From contig JBBHKE010001400.1 in NCBI GenBank assembly GCA_037447655.1, positions 1 to 32,497 of the forward strand: a stretch of 32,497 nt of DNA. Direction: 5' to 3'. The notes under the pieces were generated by a model that saw only the letters and a list, made by a program, of their open reading frames with translations, was not told the DNA's origin and ran no database searches. The DNA comes from Zygnema cylindricum (Eukaryota; Streptophyta; Zygnematophyceae; Zygnematales; Zygnemataceae). Made by a program: the position numbers and the translations under genes. This document shows, one piece after another, positions 18,017 to 29,031 of the stretch (positions are counted from its first letter, which is position 1; each line of letters opens with the position of its first letter).

Positions 18017-19040
18017 TAGCGTTGTGTTCGAAAAGGCTGTCACTCTAATTCATATTTTTCATGCCATTTCCAAACCCCACAAGTGCATATCTCGGTAAAA
18101 AAAATATGTATTTCGACGAATGCTGTGAGGGTACAGAATTGTAGTACTCTTAGACCTTGCACGTGAAATAATGGTGATAGGAGCTTAGCGTAGACGTTAC
18201 AAAAGTCGACACACAAATTGGCGCCAAGTGTCAAAATAAATTTTAATGTTTTTTTTGACACATACATAAAATAGTACTGCACTCTTGTGTATCGGTAATT
18301 TTTTTCCGACAACTGATATGTCCAATTTCTTGGCTTACTGATAATCGATATACCGGCGCGATATATCATTCGCGGTGTTATCGCGATGGAAAACCGATCT
18401 CATCGCGATAATATTGGGAAATTATATATCGCGCATGTATATCATTTATCTGTAAGCCGAAAGATGGGACATATCGGTTGTTTGCAAAAGCCTACCTATA
18501 CACAAACACTGCAATACTATTTTGCGTATGTGTCGAAAAAAAACATTACCATTAATTTTGGCATTTGATTGTTTTTTATCGCGATAACACCGGTATCAAT
18601 AACTATTGGAGATAATTGTACACTTTATTCTGTACAACTATACGGTTTATTCCACCAACACGTTGTTGACCCCTTTCCCTCCCCGATTTCAAAAAACAAT
18701 CGCGATATTTGCTTGGTTTTGCTATTATAGTTGTAGTACTGTAAACTACTATTTTGACTTTGTTTTGTAACGTTAATGTATTGCAATGTCCGCACTAAAA
18801 TTACGTTATATAGAGTACGGAACCGATTATCATACGTGGCATGCCATGCTATATAATAAGTGACATAATACAATATAGTATAAAGTACTATTATACACCG
18901 TACTATCTTTATTTCTACTTATCACCGATAAGGAACTTGTTGGTCTCGAAACGTTATATTGAGACCCCACGCCGTGCGATAACCGATAATTATCGTTATC
19001 GGTTTTATCACGATAAGTTTTTTGCTGATACACAACACTA
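18017..19040. mobile_element. Possible second hAT-type element, ATCG-rich
   Basis: Left end TAGCGTTGTGTTCG and right end (reverse complement) TAGTGTTGTGTATC resemble the ends of the neighbouring candidate at 17661-17956. The interior of about 1.0 kb repeats TATCGCGATAA, CCGATAA and ATCGG words on both strands (for example 18370-18420, 18580-18600 and 18977-19015). No transposase is seen. Flanks share only 'aaaat'. Confidence 0.35.
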
Positions 19041-19066
19041 CAAAATAGCGTCATTAACACCAAATT

Positions 19067-20083
19067 TGTTGTCCATAGCCATTTTCAGCCATGGATCTAC
19101 CCTTGGAAGCACCACAAACTACCCAAAAACAGTCTACTTTGAATCAACACAGAATTCTACAAAAATAACAACACAAGCTGAAAATACATACACAGGTATT
19201 TTATAGGCAATAAAATAGCCTCACAAAGTTTCAGACAAAAATAATAAAAAGATTGATCACATCATCTAGTCAAAGTTGCAGAAAAAACAGTCTGCCAGAA
19301 CTTTGATAAAACCGACAACTTCACAATAAAGTTACGCACAGACCAGAAACACAATAGGTCTGCAAATCTGTGTCAATGTAGAAAATACAAGGAGGAACAT
19401 ACATGCAAAATTTCACATAATGTTGCCAACAGATCTGAGAGCAATACTCAAACAAAATTGCCAAAAATGATCATAAACAGTTTTTCTGGTACAGAAAGTT
19501 CCTTAGTCCTGAAATGACTAAGTCCTACAATGTATGCACTCAGGCTCACTACTAAATGTACGGAGGCATACCAGCCGTACGTAATCTACCATATACTTAA
19601 ATTACTGTGAGTATACCCGAATAATTCAAGGTATGTCAGAATAAATGGATCTACACTAATGACTAATTCACAAAAAGACAAATCAACGTTAATTCAAATA
19701 TTTACACCGACACCTCCGTAAAATCCATGTACTAGACGACAACCTGCTTAGTCACATGTAGATAAAACTACGTAGTGAAACGACATAGCATAAGTATGGT
19801 CCACTTGATAACACGTCCGGCGGACGCCTTCAGCCCTCCAAATGTACCACGGACCAATTGCCGAAATTAAACTGTACCTTCATAATCATTTCCGTACTGA
19901 ACCTGCGTCCTTTGCAATAAATGCGCCTGTCGCAAATAAAGTACACCTGTCCAAATAGGAAAGATTTTATTTCCAAGAACGCGATGGTAATACCATCAAA
20001 GTACAAAACATGATTGTCACTAAAAAGTATTGATGACCAACAAAGGTTAAAGACCACAATCCTAAAGGACTAAAAACACAACA
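19067..20083 (-). repeat. B-like LTR (C1), minus strand
   Basis: Its minus-strand end reads GATCCATGGCTGAAAATGGC then TATGGACAACA, the same terminal 30 bases as B1 and B2, followed by unrelated sequence and no primer-binding site. The likely start is TGTTGTGTTTTTAG at 20083. Flanking 5-mers (AATTT and ATTTT on the minus strand) are nearly alike. There is no polypurine tract or pol beside it, so it is best read as a solo LTR. Confidence 0.6.
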
Positions 20084-20086
20084 AAA

Positions 20087-20398
20087 ATGCGTAAAAAGCC
20101 TAAAAAGAATGAAAGAATGCAAGTAGAACAAAACCAAACTATGGAAACACTACAAACTAACCAAGACGCTAAACCCTCAAACTATACCCAACTAAATATC
20201 AAAACTATGGATATCGTCTATATGGCGCTCCGTATTGGCCGCGTACATATACAACATTTCGTACAATTCATAACGGATCGCTTCGCGATCCGCCGTCCAT
20301 TTGCAAACGTATTCCGAGCCACTCAATTACTCACTCATGTCCCTTTAATTCCAAACGTGCAATCTCCATTTGTATCACCACATTATTTCCGATATTAA
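20087..20398 (+). CDS. Basic ORF in C1, unknown function
   Basis: 103 codons starting MRKKPKKNERMQVEQNQ. The first 93 codons are identical in the second copy at 21548, then the frames diverge. It has a basic, Gln/Asn-rich N-terminus and a more hydrophobic middle (IVYMALRIGRVHIQHFVQF). I recognise no domain and the low third-position bias is not convincing. Identity between copies reflects recent duplication and does not show selection. It spans a perfect hairpin at 20274-20292. Confidence 0.25.
   Translation: MRKKPKKNERMQVEQNQTMETLQTNQDAKPSNYTQLNIKTMDIVYMALRIGRVHIQHFVQFITDRFAIRRPFANVFRATQLLTHVPLIPNVQSPFVSPHYFRY
20274..20292. other. 8-bp perfect hairpin
   Basis: CGGATCGC-TTC-GCGATCCG, stem of 8 with a 3-base loop. 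The same hairpin is at 21735-21753 in the duplicate. Confidence 0.8.
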
Positions 20399-20458
20399 TC
20401 TACGCAGGAAATATCGCGTTTGCACAAAATGTGGCGTACGCACGAAACTAACATTTCA

Positions 20459-21091
20459 AAAAAAAAGACTCCCTTGAAATTTTATTTTCGTGCACCCATT
20501 ATATAGTATTCCGCGTGTCAAATGAAACTGTACCTTTCGTTCTAATGTCACCAATGCTTCCATTGATTTCACTACTTATTTTGCTGACGTCAACAGTGTT
20601 GTACTACGACCACCAGTGCAGGTGGAGGAGCAACAGTAGTAGTAGAAGTAGACATAATACACTCTCAGAAGCTATCAAAAATCTTATCAAATAGTTGTTT
20701 TAAAGTTATCACCATATCTTATACAAGCCTCCAAACCTCACAAAACATTATTCGGATATAGAGTAGCATAAACATTGACAACTCCCAAAGTTTGAGCACA
20801 ATTGACACGACAACACTCAAGATATAATACTCAAAAGTATCCCAAAAACTGTCAACAGTTTACTACTTCGAAGTCTAAATACAATTTGTGTTATGAGTCT
20901 TAAGTCTTTTACTTCTGTTGTACCGATAATACCACTGTACCTGAGAGGTATGTCAAACCGCCAAGCTAATACCAATCTATCAAGCTACCGTTGAGCTACC
21001 ACTTAGCTACCGCTAATCTAACTAGATTCGTATCTATCGCAGCTGCTCTATACTAAACTGAATCATATTAAAATATCCGCAGCTGCGTCTG
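20459..21091 (-). mobile_element. Copia gag-start/LTR fragment, minus strand
   Basis: The ATG at 20657 (minus) opens MSTSTTTVAPPPALVVV, resembling the low-complexity gag N-terminus MATAGASSSSSVAPVVS of the relic at 4077. GTACAACA at 20597 fits an LTR end inside this coding start, but the next bases do not match the tRNA site. The upstream part (20660-21091) is probably LTR by position only. It also contains three 11-base units AGCTACC(G/A)... at 20983-21015. Confidence 0.4.
20983..21015 (+). repeat. 11-bp tandem repeat, three units
   Basis: AGCTACCGTTG, AGCTACCACTT, AGCTACCGCTA. Short satellite-like run in otherwise unassigned sequence. Confidence 0.8.
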
Positions 21092-21126
21092 TAGAAACTA
21101 ATGGTTTTAAAGTATTTTCTAGGTCT
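21092..21126 (+). repeat. First 35 bases of an A-type LTR, plus orientation
   Basis: TGTAGAAACTAATGG followed by 'ttttaaagtattttctaggt' matches the LTR start seen reversed at 1-126. It is cut at once by the C2 duplication. It is the only A-type LTR piece in plus orientation here and gives the left breakpoint of C2. Confidence 0.8.
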
Positions 21127-21950
21127 GCACAAAAAGACAAATCAACGTTAATTCAAATATTTACACCGACACCCTTCCGTAAAATCCATGTACTAGACGA
21201 CAACCTGCTTAGTCACATGTAGATAAAACTACGTAGTGAAACGACATAGCATAAGTATGGTCCACTTGATAACACGTCCGGCGGACGCCTTCAGCCCTCC
21301 AAATGTACCACGGACCAATTGCCGAAATTAAACTGTACCTTCATAATCATTTCCGTACTGAACCTGCGTCCTTTGCAATAAATGCGCCTGTCGCAAATAA
21401 AGTACACCTGTCCAAATAGGAAAGATTTTATTTCCAAGAACGCGATGGTAATACCATCAAAGTACAAAACATGATTGTCACTAAAAAGTATTGATGACCA
21501 ACAAAGGTTAAAGACCACAATCCTAAAGGACTAAAAACACAACAAAAATGCGTAAAAAGCCTAAAAAGAATGAAAGAATGCAAGTAGAACAAAACCAAAC
21601 TATGGAAACACTACAAACTAACCAAGACGCTAAACCCTCAAACTATACCCAACTAAATATCAAAACTATGGATATCGTCTATATGGCGCTCCGTATTGGC
21701 CGCGTACATATACAACATTTCGTACAATTCATAACGGATCGCTTCGCGATCCGCCGTCCATTTGCAAACGTATTCCGAGCCACTCAATTACTCACTCATG
21801 TCCCTTTAATTCCAAACGTGCAATTACTCCCCCAAATCCACAAATCCATTCGAACCTCCATTTGTACCACCACATTATTTACGGTAAAAATCTACGCACG
21901 AAACGTCGCGTGCGCACAAAATGTGGCGTACGCACAAAACTAACATTTCA
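21127..21950. repeat. Duplicated block, copy C2
   Basis: Second copy of 19669-20458. Its left edge lies inside LTR sequence and its right edge at 'taacatttcaaaaaa', as in C1. The last 130 bases differ from C1 by a 28-base insertion and about ten substitutions, in contrast to near-identity before. Confidence 0.9.
21548..21943 (+). CDS. Basic ORF in C2, unknown function
   Basis: 131 codons. The first 93 match the ORF at 20087 exactly. The 28-base insertion shifts the frame and gives a different, Cys- and Thr-containing tail ending in two near-identical ARNVACAQNVAYAQN-type units. No known domain. Probably fortuitous. Confidence 0.22.
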   Translation: MRKKPKKNERMQVEQNQTMETLQTNQDAKPSNYTQLNIKTMDIVYMALRIGRVHIQHFVQFITDRFAIRRPFANVFRATQLLTHVPLIPNVQLLPQIHKSIRTSICTTTLFTVKIYARNVACAQNVAYAQN

Positions 21951-24180
21951 AAAAAACCACCATTGTCACAAAGCAAAGGCCGTATTTGGATTTCACGACA
22001 TTTGTAAATGCTGCATAAATTTGTGATGATAATACAAAAGAAGTACAGTAGAGGTAAAAGTGTTTTGTAACATTGTACGCGTCACTCAAAGTCACTAATT
22101 TTGTAACTCTTCACCATGGTTTACGAAAGCATATTTTCTTAAAATCACCATCAAACCACACAGAAAATTATTAAAACCACATAATTTTATAACTATTTTA
22201 TTCTACACTCATTTTGTCGCGTTGCATTTGAGGAGGGTGGAGAGTGGAGCTAAAGTGTGAGAGAGGGGGAGAGGCAACCACGACTTAGAATTTTGCTACT
22301 GACCCATAAATGAAGGTGGAGGTTTGAGACCCATGGAAAATGTTTGCTATACATACGTGTGACGGATGTGTAACAAGATGGTGTATACTCTCCCTCACGT
22401 AAAATTATGCACATTCGTGTGACACGTGCATAAATGATTTACAATTCGTTGTTCATGCATTACTTTAACAAAAGTAAATGCTCAAGGTGATTTTGGTTAA
22501 AATTTGAAGATGAATGAAAATCATGTCTTTGTGGGTGGAAAAAATGAAGAAGGCAAACTTAGAGCACATTCAAGGTTTCAATATGACGTGCATTCTATCA
22601 TGTTTTTTAAAGATTTTACGTACAATGTAACGTTTTCTCGTTTCATGTTAAATTTTGGAGGAGCAAAAAAAAAAAAAAAATTACTTTGACAAATAAGCAC
22701 ACCCCCTAGATATTGATAAAAAATGGTAAAATCATTTGCGTTTTATAACTCTTTCACTTCATACTAAACTTGTCATGTTTCATCCCGAGAAAAGGGAGAA
22801 CGGAGAGGTAGTGGAAGAGGGAAGGGTAAAGGCATTGATGGCATATACTTTTGCAACGACGAATGAATGAAAACGGAGGTTTGAAACAGTTCGCATAAGA
22901 AAAAAAACGTGCGTATAAAAAGCAAACAAAACGATAACGTGTACTCTCCTCCTTCTCAAATGTAAAAATTACGTGAGACGTGCGAAGAGGTTTTCTTAAT
23001 TGTTGGTGAGATGGCATTTACCCTTAAACTGACTCGAGAACTGATTAATGTTTGAGTTTTTAGATGAAACCGTGAGTGTCATACCCACGGGCAAGATCGC
23101 CCTAATGGATTAATAGTTATTTTAAAACATCACATTTTTGTAAGGTTTTGTCTTTTGCATGTTGCGCACGTGGCCTTTTTTGTTGAAAACTTAGCCTTAA
23201 GGACATTCAAAACACCATTTTCTTGTATTTTGAAAACATGTAATCTTGGAGTTGCCAGTTTGGTGTTAGTTGCCCATATACATGACACATTATGACTTCC
23301 CCATCAACCCTTTTAGGTACTATATACTATAATTTTATTGCTCAAGTTTAAATCAAAGAATATTTTCTAATCCTTGGAGGCTTCTCTACGAAGGTTTTGT
23401 TCAAACAAACAACGGATGTTTGCTTTGGCTACAACTGTCCAAAGGAGGTCCCGCTACTCCAATAAAAATGACACGACCCCCCTCCCTTATTTTTCTTTGG
23501 CGATTATTTGCCCCCTAAGCCATTGCTCCCTTCGTGTTCCCTTGGGATAACCTTTTTTTTTTGTTACCCGTGGGCATTTTATTATATATCAGATCGTATA
23601 TCTACTAAATTATTTTTTCATATTTAGCGACATATAAAGTACCTCTCAGCATCACGACGTTGGCCGCCCAATTGCTGATGAGCAACCAAGCTCGTTCACC
23701 CACCTCTCAAAGTGGATTTCGATATTTTCTTGTCGTTGCCTAACTCTCGAAATCTCCCCATATAGATTTCAATAAAAGTATTTCCAATTAATTCAACATC
23801 GTCAAAGGATTTTTGCTAAATAAATATAGAATAATGGAGCAACGTCAACCGTTTGTATAGTTGTTTTCAATATACGAAAGAGTCCATATTCCAAATAGTT
23901 TAATCACCGAATATGGCTCTGGTATCATAATTTTAGTTCGAGGCACTATGTCCTTCACTACCGCATACTTTTTATGTAACTTAATTGTTGAAACCCCCTA
24001 GGTGTTGCATCTTAAGTGGATGTGATAAGGGCCTTAACCACTTGGTCGAATGCCTTATGGGCCCAATAGTTTTTTGTTTCAAGACCTGGTCGTAATGTGT
24101 GATTAGTATTCTTGTGATGTGTGATAAGTAGTCTCATTAACGGAGGAAATGTAGATATTAAATCTTATATAGCTCCTTGC
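21951..24180. other. Unassigned AT-rich stretch
   Basis: No coding domain or LTR recognised. It holds a diverged duplication (22300-22440 and 22865-22985, sharing 'ggaggtttga', 'gtgtatactctcc/gtgtactctcc' and 'acgtg'), an A16 run at 22665-22680, and a T9-10 run near 23553. The frames at 22504-22689 and elsewhere lack motifs. Confidence 0.5.
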
Positions 24181-24234
24181 GTTAACATGGCGACCATATA
24201 GGGAAACAACCTTATCTCTAAATTTGTTGAAACT

Positions 24235-24660
24235 TGGCCAGTACGATAATTTTTAAGAGGATTGTTCATGGCGAAGTTCCGTATGAGTTTAAATGTGAAA
24301 TTGATATGCCATTCGTATTTCCAATACTTTTCGGTGTGACTTTGCCTCTTAGACATTCTCCTCTACCAAAAAATAAGAGCAACTCCTTAAAATAGTCCTA
24401 TAAATCTTGACATTTAAAACGCGTGGGCAGGTTGCGTTTTTGAACTAAGGTCCTTATGAGTGGTCACACAGAGCTCTACTTTTCCAGCCCCTTTACAAAG
24501 TTGGAATACCACTGGAGTGTCTTACAATTTTTGGTGCCACTTCATATTGTAGACATTGTCCTCTACAAAAAAATAGGAGTAACTCTTTAGGATGGTCCTA
24601 CGACTTTTAACGTCGAAACCGCTTAGGCAAGTTGAGCTTGTGATTTAGGGGCCATACGGA
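24235..24660. repeat. Short tandem array, about 200-bp period
   Basis: 'GGTGTGACTTTGCC' at 24333 and 'GGTGCCACTTCAT' at 24533 start two units that share 'agacatt(c/g)tcctctac', 'aaaaaata(a/g)gag(c/t)aactc' and 'tagtcctat/tggtcctac'. The part before 24333 is the second half of an earlier unit. Identity is about 70-75% by eye. Confidence 0.7.
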
Positions 24661-24941
24661 AATAATATATATTGACTACCTCCATGTTATATTTAGTTAC
24701 AATTATATAAAGAAATGGACGGAAAAACATGATCATAAAGCCACGCATGTAGGTCACAAAAGCAATCGATAAGTATAGTAATGTGTTATACAACAGTATA
24801 GCTCGATAATCTGATAGTAGGGCCCATGGGATGACATTGACCAAGTTTACGACCATTCACTGCTTGCTGCAAAAGAAAAAAACGAGATATTACAAGAAAA
24901 ACATTTTTTTTTTAATATTATTTGTTATTCGTCGTTATTAG

Positions 24942-25550
24942 TGTTATTTTGTGACTTCCATTGGCCCATATAGTGTCTAGATTATATGAAGCCTCTAAGA
25001 TAATATTTGCCCCTGTGAATTTTAGACCAAATAAAAGCCACACGGTCAAACAAGAGTTATGACCAACTTTACCCTTGTGAACGCCCGACTCCCCTAAGTT
25101 AGACGCAATTTTTTTTTTGGATTTGCTCCCCTGAGCAGTAAGTTATGGCTGGCCAAAGATGGCCTGTAAATACAAAAGCACTCTGAGAGAGAGGCGCCTC
25201 CAAAATTGTCTAAGTCTTGAATTCTAGTCCCTCTCGGAACCCCCTACTAGTGAAGTACCTATCGAATAAAAAGACTGTACAGTACAAGAAGGTACACATG
25301 TCGCTGTACTTCTTGTATGACCATGGTACGGCATAGCCGTCTCGATAACGTGTGTCAGTTCTTGAGGCGTGGTTCCTCCCTCCACAATATCTGCTGTCCA
25401 CTAATAGGCTGCCACGTGTCATCCGGTGACGTTTCCTCCACGAAACAACCACTCCGGTGCTTCGGCTCCACTGTGAGCCGTTCAATCGATAATGACATTT
25501 AGTTATGTCCGTTCAAATTAAATGTTGTTTTGTACGTTCGGTGCGTCCTG
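24942..25550 (-). repeat. A-type LTR fragment L3b
   Basis: The minus-strand end is GGGCCAATGGAAGTCACAAAA then TAACA, matching the L1/L2 terminus with its ATGGA. It keeps the conserved 'gaagcctct' block and a strong hairpin: TACAAGAA-g-GTACA (25283-25296) with TGTACTTCTTGTA (25305-25317). The upstream part of the LTR is missing because the 3' LTR of E1 starts at 25551. E1 probably inserted here. Confidence 0.75.
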
Positions 25551-26549
25551 TGTAATTCTATATCCCCCGTTGGACTACACAATTCAAGAAGCCTCCAGGC
25601 AGTTTTTGACATACCCACTTTCAACAAAGACCACTGCTACCCATGCTAGCAAATAGGCAGTCTCACTGCATCCATATGCAGTTTGGACTCCCCTGAGGAC
25701 GCAGCAAAAAGACACATAGAAAACGCCCAACCACGCGATTAGTTATAAAAAGGCAAAGATGCCAAGATTTATACAAGCTCTTTGGGAGAGAGGCGGCTAC
25801 CTCCTAAATTCTCTAATTCCTAAACACCTCTCATAACCCTTATCTGGTGAAGTACCCTCCAATCATAAGACTGTACAGTTAGAAAGGTACCATAGCCGAT
25901 GTCCTTTCTATACGCCCTGTGTACGACAAGGCCATGGTTGTCTCTTTCGAACTCGTCCTTATGCTCCCCGAGATTCCCGCTTCCCAATGCTATCTTGCCA
26001 TGTGGCACCAGGTCATGTCACGCTTGAAAAACCGCCAAAGCGGCCATTATGGGATCTCGGCGATGATATGTGCCGTCGGATCCAAACCGGCTTTTAATAC
26101 TAGCCGTTGAAACAAATGTCCGGTACATTTGTTTCGTGCCGGTTTATGTTCGCCTCATATTTTAACTAGTCTCCATGTTCTTTATCGATAATTCCGTTAA
26201 TCGGATTAAAGTTCCTAGACACTATTTAAATAGAATTCAAACCGTATGTAGTCTAACGAACTCCTACGACAAACCGGTTAGAAATGACGGCTATTCCTCG
26301 CTTTGCCGGTCGGAGGTTCGAGTCATGCCGGACTCACCTTTTTGTTGAGAGTGACTTATGTCATTCTTTAGTCCTGCCTATAGAGCTGAGGCAGCCATTG
26401 CTCCACCACTCTCTCTTTCCTTCAGTGACAACAACAAGTATGGGGGCTAGAGAGAGAAGGTGGAGGCAAGCTGCCTACGCTTTTTTCTTTTGCTTTTTAT
26501 TAATCTATTCAGACCTAGAAAATACCCCGTAAATCTAGAAATTTCAACA
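25551..26549 (-). repeat. A-type LTR L3 (3' LTR of E1)
   Basis: 999 bases, TGTTGAAATTTCTAG...AATTACA on the minus strand, directly after a polypurine tract. It contains hairpin TAGAAAGG (25880-25887)/CCTTTCTA (25903-25910) and a tRNA-like segment near 26275-26335 with GGTTCGAGTCA. Confidence 0.85.
26275..26335 (+). other. tRNA-like segment in L3
   Basis: CCGGTTAGAAATGACGGC followed by GGTCGGAGGTTCGAGTCATG; the second part holds a B-box-like T-loop. Same place and orientation as in L1 and L2. Confidence 0.45.
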
Positions 26550-26558
26550 CTCCTCTTA
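26550..26558 (-). other. Polypurine tract of E1
   Basis: Minus strand TAAGAGGAG directly before the LTR start TGTTG, defining L3 as a 3' LTR. Confidence 0.85.
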
Positions 26559-26574
26559 TTTTTATAGTCTAACT

Positions 26575-27200
26575 TCAACTTCTCTTTAGTCCACACTTTT
26601 CTCTACAATATTTAAACTTCGGAGAGGGCACAGATTCGGTCATCATATTAGCCACCATTTCTCCATCAGCCCTATACACAAGATTCACAATTTTGTTGTC
26701 AATTTTTTTCCTCACAAAACTCAATCTTATGTCCATATGTTTAGCCTTTAAATGATGCTTTGGATTGGCTACAATTTCAATGGCAACCTTATTGTCTTGG
26801 AAAACTTCATGCACTCCCTCCTTCATATATCTCACTTCTTGTAAAAGAGACTTGACCCACATCAACTCTTTCACAGCAGAACAAGAGGCCATGTACTCAG
26901 CCTCCATAGTGGACTGAGCAACCACCTTTTGTTGCTTGCTACTCCAACAACAAGCACCTTCCCCCACATATAACACATACCCAGAAGTGCATCTTCTCAT
27001 AGGTGAATCCCTATATCTGGCATCACTCCAATTAGTGATGTCAGTGTGCTCCCCTCCCAAATGCAACCAGAAATCTTCGGTTCCCACCAAATATCTCATG
27101 ACTCTCTTGGCGGCCTCCCAATCTCTCTTCTTAAGATCGTTAAAACTCCTACTGAGGACTCCAACTGCTGCAGCTATATCCAACATATTACAGTTTATAA
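26575..27200 (-). pseudogene. E1 RNase H
   Basis: One open frame of 203 codons: DWEAAKRVMRYLVGTEDFW, NWSDARYRDSPMRRC, SSKQQKVVAQST, MEAEYMASCSAVKELMW, VFQDNKVAIEIVANPK, MDIRLSFVR and a C-terminal VANMMTESVPSPKF. The catalytic Asp-Glu-Asp set (SDA, EAEY, QDN) is present, although the last box reads QDN where the related copies have CDN. A frameshift near 27206 separates it from RT, so it is a broken part of the gag-pol polyprotein. Confidence 0.85.
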
Positions 27201-27206
27201 AGTAGA

Positions 27207-27930
27207 TTAAGCTTCGTACGACCTTCCGTAAGGAATAGACTTCATAAACTGTCTCTCTTTTGAACTCATCTGATCATCTAAGATTATCACTCCTCCTTCT
27301 ACACTCCCATTACTTACTTTATTCAAGTCCACGGGTGTGGTACAATTGTTTGCCTTTTCCATCTGGAATTTCTCAAGCATATTCCCTATAGCTTCTTTCT
27401 GAGTAAGTATGATAATATTTTTCCCCCTATCTCTTTCTATTTGAATTCCCAAAATGAATCTTGCCTCCCCTAAATCCTTTATGTCATATCTGCTTCTAAG
27501 ATCTTTCTTTAACTTATTGACCTTTTCCATAGACTTACTTAACACGAGCAAATCATCAACGTAAATTGCAATGAAAATAACACCATTCTCATCCTCAAAC
27601 ATATAAATAGAATGATCAAAACTGATCCGGATATATCTTTGACCGGTGAGAAACTCATTTAGCTTCTTATTCCACTCTTTGGGAGCCTGCTTCAGTCCAT
27701 ATAAAGACTCTATGAGCCTGCAGACTTTGCTCTCCTCTCCTTCCTCCAGAAATCCCTCTGGTTGTCGCATGAAGATTTCTTCCGCTAGCTCACTGTTGAG
27801 GAAGGTGGTCTTAATATCCATCTGGTGTATCTCCATGTCTTCTGCTGCCGCTAGCCTGAGGAGAATCCTTACTGATGGGAACCGTAAAACTAGAGCAAAA
27901 GTCTCCTCATAATCTATCCCCTATTTTTGA
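27207..27930 (-). pseudogene. E1 reverse transcriptase
   Basis: An open frame of 209 codons (27836-27207) holds QMDIKTTFLNSELAEEIF, MRQPEGFLEEGEESKVC, SLYGLKQAPKEWNKKL, an intact catalytic IYVDDLLVLSKSM (YVDD at 27552-27563), LGEARFILGIQIERDRG and LTQKEAIGNMLEKFQM. It is the copia RT with the conserved Asp pair in place. The N-terminal part, before MEIHQMD, continues at DNA level to about 27930 but is interrupted by stops. Confidence 0.88.
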
Positions 27931-28400
27931 GTGAACCCCTTTGGTACCAACCGAGCCTTATATCTTTCAATTGTATTATCTGGGTTCAGTTTCAGGTTAA
28001 ACACCCATTTGCACCCAATCGGTTTTTCTGTCCGAATGATAGTCCACCAGTTCCCAAGTATTTGCTTCCATGATGGAGGCCATCTCATCATATATGGCTC
28101 TAACCCATCTGTGATTCTCCGGAATGTTCATTGCCTCCGAGTATGACTAAGGCTCATCAGGGTGAGACGGCTTAGTTACCTTGTGAGCGACATGTTTTTC
28201 ATGTAACCTTTTGCTACTTCTTTGTCCTCCTTCAAAATCCGAATCTGGAATGGAGGGAAGTCTCGGATTCCTCCTCACTGTCTTATCAGCCCCCTATCCA
28301 TGGGAGTCGGTTCCAGCTCCTCCTCCTCGGTCTCCTCAGAGTGTGTAGGGATATGGGGAGCTTCTGGTTTATCTCCCCTATCTTAGACCTCCCCTGAATC
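27931..28400 (-). pseudogene. E1 integrase-RT linker
   Basis: DNA-level match to A1 6541-7000 ('tggctctaacccatctgt', 'ggctcatcagggtga'). A low-conservation hinge of the polyprotein with several stops. No separate gene. Confidence 0.6.
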
Positions 28401-29030
28401 TGCAATCATTTTTTATCTCGTGTCCCTTCCGGGAAGATCTGAGTTCTCCTCACTCTCGGACTCAAAACTAATTCTTATCTTCTTGGTATAATTGAAGGGA
28501 TCCAATGACTTCCCTTCATCCATGACAACTAGGTGCTTTACTAGAATGATATCTTGTTTTGCAAAGTCATAGAATCTATATCCCTTGACATCCTTATCAT
28601 ATCCCACAAAATATCATGGTTTTCCCTTAGCATCTAGTTTCTAATTTTTCCTATCCGTATTAAGACTGTAAACTTAACTACCAAATACTCTCAGGTGAGA
28701 AATATTTGGTTTCCTTCCAACCCATCTCTCATAAGGTGTCATTCCTTTCACGACTGAGGTTAGTATAGTTCATGGCTTCTGCCCAAAATCTTTTTCCTAT
28801 CTTTTTGTCCTCCAACATACTACATACAGTATCTCTTAGAGTCCGGTTCAACCTCTCATCTACCCAATTTTGTCCTGGATTATTCGGTAAAGTTTTCTAA
28901 TGCTGAACTCCCTCATCCCTCAAGTATTTCTCAAACTGGTTAGAGGTATATTCTCCCCCATTGTCACTCCTTATTCTCTTGATGGGAGTTCCGTGCAACT
29001 TGTCACTCTAGGCTTTATATTCTTTCAAGT
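28401..29030 (-). pseudogene. E1 integrase, truncated
   Basis: C-terminal integrase block VGYDKDVKGYRFYDFAK (read as MGYDKD from 28607 after a stop), then ILVKHLVVMDEGKSLDPF. Further upstream, in broken frames, come FWAEAMN and the core TPIKRI. Only the part after the second catalytic Asp remains; the zinc-binding N-terminus was separated by the insertion of E2 at 29031. Confidence 0.8.
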
Positions 29031-29031
29031 T

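Larger units (their letters stand above)
19669..20458. repeat. Duplicated block, copy C1
   Basis: Matches 21127-21950. Apart from a 2-base indel near 19713 the copies look identical to about 20359, after which a 28-base indel and roughly one change in ten bases appear. The block spans the LTR and 375 bases beyond it, so it was copied as DNA. Confidence 0.9.
26550..29030 (-). mobile_element. Copia element E1, 3' part
   Basis: RNase H, RT and integrase of a minus-strand copia element of the A1 subfamily. It ends abruptly at 29030 inside the integrase (EYKA-SDKLHGTPIKRI), where the 3' LTR of E2 begins. This is the best-preserved pol in the window, with long open frames, but it carries at least two frameshifts and several stops. 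Confidence 0.9.

Noticed and set aside
19830-20057. 75-codon minus-strand ORF present in both C1 and C2
   Set aside because: Lies within LTR sequence. Its conservation is explained by the recent duplication, and no domain is seen.
22665-22680. A16 run as a SINE or LINE tail
   Set aside because: No element body or target duplication could be found around it.
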